From Porphyromonas levii DSM 23370 (GTDB lineage: Bacteria > Bacteroidota > Bacteroidia > Bacteroidales > Porphyromonadaceae): 53,268 nucleotides of DNA. The position numbers and the translations under genes are program-made. How positions within the stretch are numbered: the first letter of the stretch is position 1; each line of letters begins with the position of its first letter. Under the pieces are notes generated by a model. It ran no database searches, was not told the origin of the DNA, and saw only the letters and a list, made by a program, of their open reading frames with translations. The DNA is taken from NCBI RefSeq assembly GCF_000379925.1, contig NZ_KB904205.1:1-53268 (forward strand), in the 5' to 3' direction. Below, piece by piece: positions 24,729-35,124 of the stretch.

Positions 24729-25638
24729 GAAGGTGTGGGTGGCAGGGGCTGCGGGTCAGCTTGGGACAGCCATTCAGTCGATAGCTAAGGGAGAATTCCC
24801 CTGGCTAGAGATTTTACCGACTACTCGAGCGGATATGGACTATACTAGTCCAGTGGAAATAGCTGCTTTCTTTCGAGAGAATAGACCCGATATAGCGGTT
24901 AATTGCATCGCCTATACCAATGTGGATGGCGCTGAAAAGGAGTACGAGATAGCCAAAGTAGCTAATGCAACTATTCCAGCAACGATTAGTTCTATGCTTG
25001 CTCAGGAGCATCTGCCACTTATCCATGTGAGTACGGATCATGTCTTTGGTGGGGATAAAAGGCAAGTAGGAACGCCTTTCACTGAGGAGGGTACGCCTAG
25101 CCCTGCTAATGCCTATGCCTTGTCGAAGTACCTGGGAGAGTATGCTACAGGGCTGTTCGAGGTTCCCTTGTATTTGCTCCGAACCGCTTGGCTTTATGGT
25201 CCTGAGAGCTGGAAGAATAAGAGCTTCTACAAGAGTATTCGCCGTAAGGCACTAGAGGAAGGTGTACATGGAGGTACGCTAAGGGTGGTTACTGATGAGA
25301 TCAGCACCCCTACTAGTGTATTTACTCTGGCTAGGGTGATACTCAGTATCGCCACTCTATATGGCTCCGAAGAGGAGCTCCCTGTGGGAGTATATCATGT
25401 GTGTGATAAGGGAGAAGCCTCTCGACATGCCTTTGCCGAGGCAATTGTAGCGCTTGATCCTAGGACTGCTCACCTGAAGGTAGAAGAGTGCCTGCAGGAG
25501 GAGCTAAGCCTTCCAGCGCGTCGCCCCCAGTATAGTAAGTTAGAAACGAAAAAGATAGAACACTATTTCCCTACGCTGATACGCCCATGGCAAGAAGCTC
25601 TTAGGGAGATCTACCATTACGATAATCCAAAGCAATGA
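24715..25638 (+). CDS. rfbD: dTDP-4-dehydrorhamnose reductase-like SDR
   Basis: A 307-residue extended SDR with the nucleotide motif AGAAGQLGTAIQ near the N-terminus, the STDHVFGG segment, and the YALSK catalytic Tyr/Lys pair. It fits RfbD, which reduces dTDP-4-keto-rhamnose to dTDP-rhamnose. No other rhamnose genes are in the window, so a related sugar substrate is possible. It overlaps DUF4924 by 14 bases and prfC by 4 (ATGA). Confidence 0.85.
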   Translation: MTRSKKVWVAGAAGQLGTAIQSIAKGEFPWLEILPTTRADMDYTSPVEIAAFFRENRPDIAVNCIAYTNVDGAEKEYEIAKVANATIPATISSMLAQEHLPLIHVSTDHVFGGDKRQVGTPFTEEGTPSPANAYALSKYLGEYATGLFEVPLYLLRTAWLYGPESWKNKSFYKSIRRKALEEGVHGGTLRVVTDEISTPTSVFTLARVILSIATLYGSEEELPVGVYHVCDKGEASRHAFAEAIVALDPRTAHLKVEECLQEELSLPARRPQYSKLETKKIEHYFPTLIRPWQEALREIYHYDNPKQ

Positions 25639-27215
25639 AATACAATGTAGAAGAGATTAGCCGCCGCCGTACCTTTGCCGTCATCGCCCACCCTGATGCC
25701 GGTAAGACTACTTTGACTGAGAAGCTCCTCCTATTTGGAGGGGCGATCCATGTGGCAGGGGCAGTGAAGAGTAATAAGATCCGTAAGTCTGCGACTTCAG
25801 ACTGGATGGAGATAGAGAAGCAACGTGGTATCTCCGTAGCCACTTCGGTAATGGGGTTCGACTATGAGGGCTACAAGGTGAATATCCTAGATACCCCAGG
25901 TCACCAGGACTTCGCTGAAGACACTTATCGTACGCTTACTGCGGTGGACTCGGTTATTATCGTAATAGACGGTGCAAGAGGTGTGGAAGAGCAGACACGT
26001 AGGCTAATGGAGGTGTGTCGTATGCGCAAGACGCCTGTGATAGTATTCGTCAATAAGATGGATAGAGAGTCGCAAGACCCATTTGACCTACTCGATATGG
26101 TGGAGGAGGAGCTACAGATTAAGACTACTCCACTTACTTGGCCAATTGATTCAGGTGACCGTTTCAAAGGGGTTTATAATATCTATGATAAGGAGTTGGA
26201 GCTCTTCTCGGGTGCCGATAAAAGCCATATATCTGAGCGTATTCAGGTAGATCTTAATTCGGATGAGCTACTGAATTATGTGACAGAAGCGCAAGCAAAA
26301 CGACTCAAAGACGATCTCGAACTTATCGGAGGGGTATATCCCGAACTAGATGTACCTACTTACCTTAGAGCTGAGCTCGCTCCAGTCTTCTTCGGCTCTG
26401 CACTCAATAACTTCGGAGTGAAGGAACTTCTCGATACGTTTGTTAAGATTGCACCATCGCCTCGTTCCGTACAGGCAGAAGAGCGACTAGTGGATCCTTA
26501 TGAGCAGCCACTTACTGGCTTCATCTTTAAGATACACGCCAATATGGATCCTAACCACCGTAGCTGTATTGCTTTCCTCAAGATATGTTCTGGGAAGTTT
26601 GAGCGTAATACCTATTACACCCATGTAAGACACGGCAAGCAGATGAGGTTTAGTTCGCCCACCGCCTTTATGGCTCAGAAGAAGGAGATAGTGGATGACG
26701 CTTATGCCGGAGATATAATCGGTCTGCCCGATACGGGGAACTTCAAGATCGGTGATACCCTTACCTCAGGCGAGGTACTCAACTTCCGCGGTCTTCCTAG
26801 CTTCTCTCCTGAGATGTTTAAGTATATTGAGAACGCCGATCCACAGAAGCAAAAGCAACTGCAGAAAGGGCTCAATCAGCTCATGGACGAGGGCGTAGCG
26901 CAGATGTTTACCAACTCTTTCAACGGTCGTCGTATAGTGGGTACAGTAGGCCAGTTACAGTTCGAAGTCATACAGTATCGTCTACTGCATGAGTATCAAG
27001 CAAGCTGTAGGTGGGAGCCGATTAGTCTTTACAAGGCTTGCTGGCTATCTTGCGATGATCCCGCAGTACTAGAGGAGTTTAAGCGCCGTAAGATGCAGTA
27101 CATGGCGGTGGATACTCAGGGACGAGACGTGTACTTAGCTGATAGTGGTTACCTCCTCAATATGGCAAAGGAGGAGTTCCCTCAGATAACTTTCCACTTT
27201 ACTAGTGAGTTCTAA
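25635..27215 (+). CDS. prfC: Peptide chain release factor 3
   Basis: A 526-residue translational GTPase. It has P-loop AHPDAGKTTL (about 18-27), G2/switch QRGISVATS, G3 DTPGHQDF and G4 NKMDRE, followed by domains II and III of RF3. It recycles RF1 and RF2 from the ribosome after termination. Length equals the family norm. It closes the dxr operon; only 19 bases separate it from the convergent alkylation-repair gene, and no hairpin is visible in the gap. Confidence 0.95.
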   Translation: MKYNVEEISRRRTFAVIAHPDAGKTTLTEKLLLFGGAIHVAGAVKSNKIRKSATSDWMEIEKQRGISVATSVMGFDYEGYKVNILDTPGHQDFAEDTYRTLTAVDSVIIVIDGARGVEEQTRRLMEVCRMRKTPVIVFVNKMDRESQDPFDLLDMVEEELQIKTTPLTWPIDSGDRFKGVYNIYDKELELFSGADKSHISERIQVDLNSDELLNYVTEAQAKRLKDDLELIGGVYPELDVPTYLRAELAPVFFGSALNNFGVKELLDTFVKIAPSPRSVQAEERLVDPYEQPLTGFIFKIHANMDPNHRSCIAFLKICSGKFERNTYYTHVRHGKQMRFSSPTAFMAQKKEIVDDAYAGDIIGLPDTGNFKIGDTLTSGEVLNFRGLPSFSPEMFKYIENADPQKQKQLQKGLNQLMDEGVAQMFTNSFNGRRIVGTVGQLQFEVIQYRLLHEYQASCRWEPISLYKACWLSCDDPAVLEEFKRRKMQYMAVDTQGRDVYLADSGYLLNMAKEEFPQITFHFTSEF

Positions 27216-27234
27216 GTCCTCTGTGTTTATTGTC

Positions 27235-27918
27235 TCAAGGGTGACGGAAGGAGTCGCGGAGCTTCTGGCGATACTTCTGTAATAGAGTGGGACTGGTAAC
27301 AGAGTGGGGTACTTCGGGGTGGGTGATGCTCAGCTCTGCCAAGAGCCACGCATTAGCCATCTCTATGTAGTAGTCTCGGTCTGCCTGCAGCTTAGTGATA
27401 TGAGCGAGTGCAACTTCAGGCACTACCAGCTTGTACTTGACTAGCGGAAGGAAAGCGACAATAGTGAGCCTGCGTGCAAAGGGGTTAACGTCTTGGCTGT
27501 AGCGCTCAATAGATGCCTCCACTTCTGCAAGCGCACCCTGTTGGGCAAAGTGTCCTAGAGCATCTTTGAATAGATCTGCTGTCGCCCAGCCATCGCATAG
27601 GGCGTAGAGAATCGACAACGCTTTAGGGACTTCCTCGGTAGCCGTTACTTCCTGAAGTACGAGCCCTAGGAGCATTTTGTACTCGTAGTGCCTCCTAGCT
27701 TTGTCTAGCAATAGGTCGATGGCATCATCGTAGGTAAGGAGCTTTGCTATTCGTTTAGCGCTCTTGCGTATCACCGGCATGCGGATGCCGAGAATGCTCT
27801 CAGGGTCTGACGAAACCTTGAGTTTAATATTGAAAGCCCTATAAGAAAGGTCGGCAGTAGAGACGAACTCCTCAAGGAGTCTCTCTACTGCCGACCTCTT
27901 GTCTTGCAGATCTTGCAT
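27235..27918 (-). CDS. AlkD-like DNA alkylation repair protein
   Basis: A 227-residue all-helical protein of the HEAT-like AlkD/DNA alkylation repair family, recognisable by GIRMPVIRKSAKRIAK and the DGWATADLFKDAL segment. Members excise alkylated bases such as 3-methyladenine and 7-methylguanine without base flipping. It follows fhs after 5 bases and is probably cotranscribed with it. Catalytic activity is inferred from the family. Confidence 0.8.
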   Translation of the reverse strand: MQDLQDKRSAVERLLEEFVSTADLSYRAFNIKLKVSSDPESILGIRMPVIRKSAKRIAKLLTYDDAIDLLLDKARRHYEYKMLLGLVLQEVTATEEVPKALSILYALCDGWATADLFKDALGHFAQQGALAEVEASIERYSQDVNPFARRLTIVAFLPLVKYKLVVPEVALAHITKLQADRDYYIEMANAWLLAELSITHPEVPHSVTSPTLLQKYRQKLRDSFRHP

Positions 27919-27923
27919 AAGGA

Positions 27924-29588
27924 TTAGCTTAGTCCCTCGATGATACCATCCACGATATCCATCTTCATCGCTGCTGGTTCCTTAGGGAGACCAGGCATAC
28001 GCATGATACTACCCATGATTACCACGATGAGTTCAGCTCCTGTATTGACGACGACATCCTGAACCGTTAGCTCAAAGTCAGATGGTGCTCCATACGCCTT
28101 CGCATTATCTGTAAACGAGTATTGGGTCTTCGCAATACATACTGGGTACTTATCAAAGCCCTGCTCCTCTAGCTTCTTAATCGCCTTCTTCGCTTTTAGC
28201 TCGTACTCCACGCTCTTTGCACGATATACATTCTTAGTAATTGCCTCCACCTTATCGGTGATGCTCATATCGAGGTCATAGAGGTACTCAAGCGGCTTGG
28301 AAGGATTATTCTCCACAGTATCTACTACTATTCTAGCTAGTTCCTCTGCGCCCTTACCACCCTCACTAAATGCGGTATTAATAGCAAATGGTATCCTATT
28401 AATCTCACAGTGCTCACGAATCACAGCAATCTCCGCATCCGTATCGGTAGGGAACCTATTGATAGAGACGATAACACTCTGTCCGAACATACGGAGGTTC
28501 TCCACATGACGATCCAGATTAGCAAATCCCCTCCTTAGTGACTCCATATCCTCTACCTTAAGGTTCTTCTCATCGCCACCGCCGTGCATCTTGAGCGCTT
28601 GTGCTGTAGCAACAAGTACAGTTGCCTTTGGCTGTATCTTAGCGTGTCGACACTTGATATCAAAGAACTTCTCTCCACCTAGATCCGCACCGAAGCCCGC
28701 CTCTGTAATAGCGTATTCGCCATACTTCAGCGCCATCTTAGTTGCCATGATCGAGTTACAGCCATGAGCAATATTCGCAAATGGACCTCCGTGGATAAAG
28801 GCTGGCGTATTCTCTGTAGTCTGAACTAGGTTAGGGTCGAGCGCATCCTTAAGTAGAATAGTTAGGGCACCACCTACGCCTAGATCCTTTACAGTAAATG
28901 CCGAACCATCCTTTTTGTAACCAACCAGTATATTATCAAGACGACGGCGGAGATCCTCAATATCTGTAGCCAGACAGAGGATAGCCATAATCTCAGACGC
29001 AGGTGTGATATCGAACCCTGCCTCTCTAGGTATGCCGTTAGAGATACCACCCAGGCCAGTAATCACATTGCGGAGACTGCGGTCATTGACATCCAATACC
29101 CGCTTCCACACAATAGAGCTTAGGCCATTCTCATTGTTGCGGTTCTGATAAGCATAGTTATCAACTAGTGCTGCAAGTGTATTATTTGCGGTCGTAATAG
29201 CATGGAAATCGCCTGTGAAGTGGAGGTTGATTTGATCCATCGGTAGTACTTGAGAGTAACCACCGCCAGCGGCACCACCCTTCATGCCGAATACAGGACC
29301 AAGCGATGGCTCGCGCAGTGCTACAAAAGCCTTCTTCCCAATCTTATTAAGACCTAAAGCCAAACCTATAGATACGGTAGTCTTACCATTACCGCTCTTG
29401 GTAGGAGTAATTGCTGTTACGAGTATTAGGTTGCCCTGTTGGTGCTCCTCCTTGAGTAGGTTGCTATCTACCTTCGCCATATAGCGGCCATAAGGTGAAA
29501 TCTTATCCTCAGGTATACCTGCCTGCTCAGCGATTAGGTCAATCTTCTTGAGCTCCGACTCTCGTGCTATCTGGATATCTGTTTTCAT
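27924..29588 (-). CDS. fhs: Formate-tetrahydrofolate ligase
   Basis: This 554-residue enzyme joins formate to tetrahydrofolate with ATP, giving 10-formyl-THF. Family signatures include the P-loop [11 protein letters not shown] (about 66-76), [18 protein letters not shown] and [13 protein letters not shown]. Length is typical. It is the first gene of a two-gene unit with the alkylation-repair protein; I could not identify a consensus promoter upstream. Confidence 0.97.
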   Translation of the reverse strand: MKTDIQIARESELKKIDLIAEQAGIPEDKISPYGRYMAKVDSNLLKEEHQQGNLILVTAITPTKSGNGKTTVSIGLALGLNKIGKKAFVALREPSLGPVFGMKGGAAGGGYSQVLPMDQINLHFTGDFHAITTANNTLAALVDNYAYQNRNNENGLSSIVWKRVLDVNDRSLRNVITGLGGISNGIPREAGFDITPASEIMAILCLATDIEDLRRRLDNILVGYKKDGSAFTVKDLGVGGALTILLKDALDPNLVQTTENTPAFIHGGPFANIAHGCNSIMATKMALKYGEYAITEAGFGADLGGEKFFDIKCRHAKIQPKATVLVATAQALKMHGGGDEKNLKVEDMESLRRGFANLDRHVENLRMFGQSVIVSINRFPTDTDAEIAVIREHCEINRIPFAINTAFSEGGKGAEELARIVVDTVENNPSKPLEYLYDLDMSITDKVEAITKNVYRAKSVEYELKAKKAIKKLEEQGFDKYPVCIAKTQYSFTDNAKAYGAPSDFELTVQDVVVNTGAELIVVIMGSIMRMPGLPKEPAAMKMDIVDGIIEGLS

Positions 29589-29783
29589 CCGTTTTGTCGT
29601 AATATATCGTTATTATTCTGCTTCAACTCTCTCTCGTATGTATAACAATTATAATACCTAAATGTTTTCTTCTCGTAGATTCAAGTTGCAATTGTGCGTT
29701 ATGTGAGAAGGAGTGATTGCTTTTTGAACCTTCTTTTGTATTCTTCTGACGAAATGTCCCTTAACTACAGACTAAACAAGAAA

Positions 29784-29802
29784 GCCCCGCACAAGGCGGG
29801 GC
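29784..29802 (-). terminator. Terminator of the Ig-like lipoprotein gene
   Basis: GCCCCGC (29784-29790) and GCGGGGC (29796-29802) form a perfect 7-bp GC stem with a 5-base loop. On the reverse strand it is followed by TTTCTTGTTT and lies 42 bases after the lipoprotein stop. Confidence 0.8.
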
Positions 29803-29844
29803 AAGTCTCTTTATTATTTCATTGAGCAGTGAATAACTATTGTC

Positions 29845-31395
29845 TCACTGTTTTTTGCTTACTTCTTTGACTATGACCTTGATGGTCTCTTCAATACCAT
29901 ACTCTTCCAGTTTTATCCTAAGAGAGAAGGAGCCAGCACCATCATACGAGACGCTCCCATCGAATCCTGCGCTTACTATAATACCACCAGTTTCATCTAC
30001 TATCCTCCTTTCTCCGACAAGGTTTTTAGTCTTTTCCCCTGTTGTCGTATCTGTAATGTCTACATATATAGAGAACTTGTTGGTGGAGGCTGAACCTGAC
30101 CTAATATATTCTACCTCAATAGTCTTCTGTTTAAGGATCTCAGTTTTTTCTTCCCCAGAAAGAATGTCCCTTTTGACCATGCGAAGGTCATAAGTATACT
30201 TTTTAGCATCCGATTTTTTATAGACAGAGACGGGTATCCCATGGTGCTTTGGTTTACCATTTATTGTGACTGAAATTTGTGTCTCGCCAACACTCTCTCC
30301 TTTTACCAAACCATCTGGAGTAACGGTAGCAATCTTCTCGTTAACACTCTTAAATTCTATCTTGACCTTATCCTTAGGTACCCCATTATAATCAATCTCT
30401 ATCTGAGCAGTCTTGCCTTCCTCAACCTTGATACTTCCTGTTTTGATAATTATCTCTTTGTCAGATCCTCCGCCTTCTTGGGACTTTGTCACGTTTATTT
30501 TGCACTCAGCTTTATTGCCATTTGGTAGCGTTGCTGTAATAGTCGCTTCCCCAGGCTTTACTCCCGAGACTATTCCAGTGGATTTATCGACAGTAGCTAT
30601 CTGAGGGCTAGAGGATTCCCAGCTAGGATCAAGTTCCTCCGTCGGATCATCGCCTTGGGTAATATTCACCTCTTCGTCCAGATCCAGAGTTTTCCCCGCC
30701 TCTAAGTTGTAGGATGTTTTCTTAAAAGTAATGGTAGCCTTCTTCGCCTTTTTGGGAGATTGGGACTTTGTCACGTTTATTTTGCACTCAGCTTTATTGC
30801 CATTTGGTAGCGTTGCTGTAATAGTCGCTTCCCCGAGCTCTATACCCTTAACTTCCCCAGTGGATTTATTGACAGTAACAGTCTTAGGATTAGAGGATTT
30901 CCAGCTAAAGACAAGTTTCTCCTTCGGATCATCGCCTTTGGTAATCTTCACCTCTTCTTCCAGATCCATAGTTTTCCCAATCTCCAAGCTATAGGATGCT
31001 TTCTTAAAAGTAATGGTAGCCTTCTTCGCCTCTTTTGGTTTAGGCTCAGGGGTAGGCTTGGGCTCTTCTTTCTTCACCACCGTAATAGCGCAAGACGCTT
31101 TGTTCCCACCAGAGAGTACTGCAGAGATTATCGCTTTGCCTTCCCCCACTGCTTCTACTTTCCCTTCCGAAGTTACGGTAGCGACTTCCTTCTTGTCTGT
31201 TGTCCAAGAAACCTTCTCTTTGCTGGAAGCCGGTGTAATGGTAGCAACAAGTTCTAAGGTCTCTCCAACCTTAAGCGAGTGGGACGTTGTGTTCAAAGCC
31301 ACTTTTGCAGGCTCTGGTTTCTTATCATTCCTCCCGCAAGACACCGCTGACACCGCAGCGAATGTAAGTAGTAAAAGTGTAAATAGCTTCTTCAT
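29845..31395 (-). CDS. Surface lipoprotein with tandem bacterial Ig-like (Big_2) domains
   Basis: A 516-residue lipoprotein with a leader ending AVSC (Cys20), followed by at least four Ig-like group 2 repeats. Each has a pattern like VGETLELVATITP...ATVTSEGKVEAVGEGKAIISA. Repeats two and three are nearly identical over 94 residues. A proline/lysine linker (KPTPEPKPK) lies between repeats one and two. The last 150 residues are beta-rich with no recognised domain. Likely anchored in the outer membrane with an adhesion or structural role. ATG 31395 gives the leader; a longer frame upstream crosses the promoter box. The gene is monocistronic. Confidence 0.8.
   Translation of the reverse strand: MKKLFTLLLLTFAAVSAVSCGRNDKKPEPAKVALNTTSHSLKVGETLELVATITPASSKEKVSWTTDKKEVATVTSEGKVEAVGEGKAIISAVLSGGNKASCAITVVKKEEPKPTPEPKPKEAKKATITFKKASYSLEIGKTMDLEEEVKITKGDDPKEKLVFSWKSSNPKTVTVNKSTGEVKGIELGEATITATLPNGNKAECKINVTKSQSPKKAKKATITFKKTSYNLEAGKTLDLDEEVNITQGDDPTEELDPSWESSSPQIATVDKSTGIVSGVKPGEATITATLPNGNKAECKINVTKSQEGGGSDKEIIIKTGSIKVEEGKTAQIEIDYNGVPKDKVKIEFKSVNEKIATVTPDGLVKGESVGETQISVTINGKPKHHGIPVSVYKKSDAKKYTYDLRMVKRDILSGEEKTEILKQKTIEVEYIRSGSASTNKFSIYVDITDTTTGEKTKNLVGERRIVDETGGIIVSAGFDGSVSYDGAGSFSLRIKLEEYGIEETIKVIVKEVSKKQ
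30479..30836 (-). repeat. Near-identical 282-bp tandem repeat inside the Ig-like gene
   Basis: A stretch of about 74 bases starting at 30479 recurs without change at 30761, an offset of 282 bases or 94 codons. Flanking parts of the repeats have diverged. This points to recent unequal crossing-over or gene conversion that keeps the reading frame. Confidence 0.8.
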
Positions 31396-31704
31396 GATAT
31401 ACAAGAATTTGTTTGTTTTGATGATTAATTGTGTTCTCCTAGACTGAAATAACCGGGCGAGGTGCGTCTCCCACCCATTACGATTACCCCAATCCGATAT
31501 TCTTTCGCAAAGATAAAGCATTAATTAGGATAGGTCAATACCCTTTTGTAGGTATTTTAAAGGAGTTTCTTTGAATGAAGTTATAAGTTGAAAGATCAGA
31601 TTACTAGATAACAAAGTCAACTACTTATGATACCATAAGGACGTAAGAAGAACCCTCATGAGGTATTAGTCACTTCTTTCTTTATCTCTCCATGCTTATG
31701 CTTT
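31396..31704. other. Noncoding region upstream of the Ig-like lipoprotein
   Basis: It holds the lipoprotein promoter (31509-31516) and a leader of about 100 bases. It also has a GTCAACTACTTA motif (31616-31627) of the dispersed family and a CCTCATGAGG palindrome (31654-31663) flanked by AAGAAG/CTTCTT, which may help end the yigZ transcript. No open frame is convincing. Confidence 0.4.
31509..31516 (-). promoter_or_regulatory. -7 promoter box of the Ig-like lipoprotein gene
   Basis: The reverse strand reads TATCTTTG, a perfect TAnnTTTG match, 114 bases upstream of the ATG. Confidence 0.55.
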
Positions 31705-32328
31705 TTATTTGTTGATATTTACTTCTAGCTGGTAGATTTTATTTGTGGCGGCTTCAAAGTCCTCAACATTGGCGTTGGCAACACGGATATCCCAAAGGTG
31801 TCCTTCAGAAGTGGCATCGTTGTTGATTGTCTGCGCTTCATATTGGCGGAGGAGCATCATCACGGGGTTGATAAGGTCAAAAGGGAAACACAGCCGATAG
31901 CTAGTATACAATGTGTGCTCTACTATCTCCCCTGCTGCTATTGCCTCAGCCGTGGCTGTACGATAAGCATTGATCAGTCCGCTAGGTCCTAGTTTGACGC
32001 CCCCGAAGTAGCGCACCACGATACCTATCACATCGGTGAGCTCATTGCTGAGAAGCTGCCCAAGGATGGGCTTTCCTGCCGTACTACTTGGTTCACCATC
32101 ATCATTAGCACGCTCTCGGATCTCTCCCTTGCCAATTCGATAAGCCCAACAGGCATGGCGTGCATCGTAGTACTCCTTTCGGATACCCTCTAGTTCTGCC
32201 ATGGCCTCGTTTTCGCTCTCTACTGGGATTATGAAGGAGATAAACTTACTGCGCTTATCTGTAAATAGTCCCTCACTCCGCTTCGCTATCGTCCGATAGC
32301 TATGGAACCGGTGCCTCTCTTCACTCAT
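31705..32328 (-). CDS. yigZ: YigZ/IMPACT family protein
   Basis: A 207-residue protein with an N-terminal IMPACT domain, including the family motif DDGEPSSTAGKPIL and the VVRYFGGVKLG segment, and a C-terminal DUF1949-like ferredoxin fold. The family is linked to translation or stress responses, but its biochemical role is not settled. Its ATG overlaps the stop of the upstream HAD gene by one base, so it is the last gene of the gmd operon. Confidence 0.88.
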   Translation of the reverse strand: MSEERHRFHSYRTIAKRSEGLFTDKRSKFISFIIPVESENEAMAELEGIRKEYYDARHACWAYRIGKGEIRERANDDGEPSSTAGKPILGQLLSNELTDVIGIVVRYFGGVKLGPSGLINAYRTATAEAIAAGEIVEHTLYTSYRLCFPFDLINPVMMLLRQYEAQTINNDATSEGHLWDIRVANANVEDFEAATNKIYQLEVNINK

Positions 32329-32948
32329 TACTTCAGCAACTTATCAAGTAGAGGACGCCAGTCCTCACCATTCTCAGGGCAATAGGCAATAAAACCCATC
32401 TCTCTTGCCATACGGCAGTTATTTGCGCCATCATCTATGAAAAGAGTCTCCTCGGGCTTAATGTTAGCATCCTTGATAATCAGGTCGAAGAACGCCCGCT
32501 CAGGCTTGCACATACCACGCTGATAAGAAGCGTAGATAATCTCGAAATAATCGTCGATAGAGTGCCCTCCATCAATCATCTCCCCGGACTGAGCATAGCG
32601 CCATACAAAAGGATTGATATTGCTCACCAGTAGACAGCGAATCCCCTCAGGCCACTCCTCACGTAGGTAGCGGAACTTCTCCTGATGTACCTCTGCAACA
32701 AATCCTAGTAGGGCATACTCTATCTGCATCTCATCTAACTGAAGACCGTAGCGATTGTTGATGAGCTGAGTGAATTGAACCCTATCGTGCTTGCCCTCCT
32801 CTAGTTCTAAAAAGATACCCGACTGCATATAGGGGTCGAGGAGGTGATTAGCGTCATGCACTCCGAGTGCTTCTAGACGGCGTACCGCCTCCTCACGCTC
32901 TATCTTTACAAATACCCCACCAAAGTCAAAGAGTACGTTCTTTATCAT
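32328..32948 (-). CDS. HAD-superfamily hydrolase (YihX-like)
   Basis: A 206-residue HAD subfamily IA phosphatase. Motif I is DFGGV, with the nucleophile Asp8 but Gly where many HADs have the second Asp, as in the YihX-like group (DLGNV). Motif II lies around LLVSNIN and the late acid motif is FIDDGANN. It probably dephosphorylates a sugar phosphate; substrate unknown. It sits 4 bases after fcl and overlaps yigZ by one base. Confidence 0.82.
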   Translation of the reverse strand: MIKNVLFDFGGVFVKIEREEAVRRLEALGVHDANHLLDPYMQSGIFLELEEGKHDRVQFTQLINNRYGLQLDEMQIEYALLGFVAEVHQEKFRYLREEWPEGIRCLLVSNINPFVWRYAQSGEMIDGGHSIDDYFEIIYASYQRGMCKPERAFFDLIIKDANIKPEETLFIDDGANNCRMAREMGFIAYCPENGEDWRPLLDKLLK

Positions 32949-32952
32949 CTTC

Positions 32953-34011
32953 TTAATGCTCTAAATACCATTGATATAATTTCTGTACTCCCTCCTCTAG
33001 TTCTATCTTGTGGTGCCAGCCAAGGGCGTGGAGCTTAGTAACATCTGTGAGCTTTCGGGGTGTGCCATCGGGCTTAGTGCTATCCCATAGGATTTTCCCT
33101 TCGTAGTGCTCTACTTTGGCAATAAGCTCGGCAAGTGCGCCTATTGATACCTCCTGGCCTGTGCCAATATTCACATGGCAATTCCTAATCTCCTTACTTC
33201 CCTCAGGGTAAAGCTCTTCAAAGCGAGTGTTTAATAGGATATGTACCGATGCATCTGCCATATCCTCGCTCCAGAGAAACTCTCTCAAGGGCGTGCCGCT
33301 ACCCCATAACCGTACCTCATTGGGAAATATTCCGAAGTGCTCTAGGTCTCTAGGTTGTACCACACCGTTTACTGGTCGTCTAGCCAAGTCTCGCTCCACT
33401 GCAGCCCAATCCTCTTGCCCCAAGAGCTTAGCCAAGTGTATCTTACGAATCATCGCTGGCATTACATGGCTATTCTCAAGGTCGAAGTTATCATTCGGCC
33501 CATATAGATTAGTCGGCATCACTGCTATATAATCAGTGCCGTACTGTAGATTGAAGCTCTCGCACATCTTGAGTCCTGCAATCTTGGCGATGGCATAAGG
33601 CTCGTTGGTATACTCCAAGGTGCTCGTCAGTAGCTCCTCTTCTCTCATCGGCTGCTGTGCCGTCCGAGGGTAGATACAGGTGCTCCCTAGAAATAAGAGC
33701 TTCTGTACCCCATGCCTATGGCTCTCACCTATTACATTTTGCTGTATCTGTAGGTTGTCATAGATGAAGTCGGCTCTGTATGTGTTGTTGGCAAGGATTC
33801 CTCCCACCTTAGCTGCTGCAAGTACTACCACTTCAGGGCGTTCCTGGTCGAAAAACTGCCGTACCGCCAACGCATCCTTTAGGTCTAGCTCAGCATGCGT
33901 ACGTCCAATCAGATTGGTGTATCCACGTTGCTCTAGGTTGCGCCAAATAGCCGACCCTACCAGCCCTCTGTGCCCTGCTATATATATCTTGCTACTCTTT
34001 TCTATTATCAT
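32953..34011 (-). CDS. fcl: GDP-L-fucose synthase
   Basis: This 352-residue extended SDR acts as an epimerase/reductase turning GDP-4-keto-6-deoxymannose into GDP-L-fucose. Visible elements are the N-terminal GHRGLVGSAIWR, the AAKVGGI segment typical of Fcl, STCIYP and YAIAKIAG with the catalytic Tyr and Lys. A moderate insertion around residues 180-230 makes it longer than the E. coli enzyme (321). It overlaps the gmd stop by one base (TAATG), indicating coupled translation. Confidence 0.93.
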   Translation of the reverse strand: MIIEKSSKIYIAGHRGLVGSAIWRNLEQRGYTNLIGRTHAELDLKDALAVRQFFDQERPEVVVLAAAKVGGILANNTYRADFIYDNLQIQQNVIGESHRHGVQKLLFLGSTCIYPRTAQQPMREEELLTSTLEYTNEPYAIAKIAGLKMCESFNLQYGTDYIAVMPTNLYGPNDNFDLENSHVMPAMIRKIHLAKLLGQEDWAAVERDLARRPVNGVVQPRDLEHFGIFPNEVRLWGSGTPLREFLWSEDMADASVHILLNTRFEELYPEGSKEIRNCHVNIGTGQEVSIGALAELIAKVEHYEGKILWDSTKPDGTPRKLTDVTKLHALGWHHKIELEEGVQKLYQWYLEH

Positions 34012-35090
34012 TATTCATCCATTTCTGTGCGAAGGTGTAGCTTGCGTACAAATCTCATATCGTGCGTCACCATCTTCTTTATGAGTTCCTCAAAAGAGGT
34101 TGCCTGAGGGTTCCAGCCCAGTTCGGTTCTCGCCTTAGTGGGGTCGCCCAAAAGGGTTTCCACATCCGCAGGACGGAAATACTTCGGGTCTACCTCCACG
34201 AGTACTCTACCAGTGGCCTTGTCCACTCCCTTTTCCTCTATTCCCTTTCCGAGCCATTCCAGTTCTATGCCAGCGTGGAGGAAAGCCAGCGTGGCAAACT
34301 CCCGTACAGAGTGCTGTTCGCCAGTAGCAATCACATAGTCGTCTGCCTTATCTTGCTGAAGGATGCGCCACATACAGTCTACATAGTCCCCTGCATACCC
34401 CCAGTCACGAAGCGCATCCATATTACCCAGATAGAGCTTGTCTTGATAGCCCTGAACGATTCGGGCGGCTGCCAATGTAATCTTTCGGGTCACAAAAGTC
34501 TCACCCCTTCTCTCGCTCTCGTGGTTGAATAAGATGCCATTTGCTACAAACATCCCGTAGCTCTCACGGTAATTACGACTAATCCAATAGGCGTATTGCT
34601 TCGCCACGGCATAGGGCGAACGTGGGTGGAATGGGGTAGTCTCTCGCTGCGGGACTTCCTGCACCTCTCCGTAGAGCTCAGAAGTAGAGGCTTGGTAAAT
34701 CTTTACCTTCTTGGTCATATCGAGTATGCGTACCGCTTCTAATAGCCTGAGTGTGCCAGTTGCCACTACATCAGCAGTGTATTCGGGCACCTCAAAAGAG
34801 ACCTTTACATGGCTTTGAGCTGCCAAATTGTATATCTCGTCGGGCTTTATGAGTTGGATGATGCGGATCAGAGAGCTAGAGTCGGTCATATCACCATAGT
34901 GGAGATTAATGAGTCTTTTTTGCTTCATATCTCTTATCCACTCATCGAGATAGAGGTGCTCGATACGGCTGGTATTAAAGGAGCTACTACGCCTAATAAT
35001 ACCGTGTACCTCATATCCTTTCTCCAATAGAAGCTCCGCCAAGTAGGAGCCATCCTGTCCTGTAATCCCTGTTATCAGTGCTACCTTCAT
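34011..35090 (-). CDS. gmd: GDP-mannose 4,6-dehydratase
   Basis: A 359-residue extended SDR catalysing the first step from GDP-mannose to GDP-L-fucose. It has [14 protein letters not shown] at the N-terminus, the [15 protein letters not shown] substrate segment, and [10 protein letters not shown] with the catalytic Tyr and Lys. ATG 35090 gives the family N-terminus MKVALITG; an upstream in-frame start adds ten residues not seen in Gmd. Fucose would go to capsule, lipopolysaccharide or O-glycans. Confidence 0.94.
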   Translation of the reverse strand: MKVALITGITGQDGSYLAELLLEKGYEVHGIIRRSSSFNTSRIEHLYLDEWIRDMKQKRLINLHYGDMTDSSSLIRIIQLIKPDEIYNLAAQSHVKVSFEVPEYTADVVATGTLRLLEAVRILDMTKKVKIYQASTSELYGEVQEVPQRETTPFHPRSPYAVAKQYAYWISRNYRESYGMFVANGILFNHESERRGETFVTRKITLAAARIVQGYQDKLYLGNMDALRDWGYAGDYVDCMWRILQQDKADDYVIATGEQHSVREFATLAFLHAGIELEWLGKGIEEKGVDKATGRVLVEVDPKYFRPADVETLLGDPTKARTELGWNPQATSFEELIKKMVTHDMRFVRKLHLRTEMDE

Positions 35091-35124
35091 ACAATATCTT
35101 ATTTGTCTCCCCTCACACACTGTA

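Noticed and set aside
31013-31447. 144-codon plus-strand frame over the Ig-like gene
   Set aside because: Its hydrophobic, repetitive product mirrors the lysine- and threonine-rich repeats of the real gene on the other strand.
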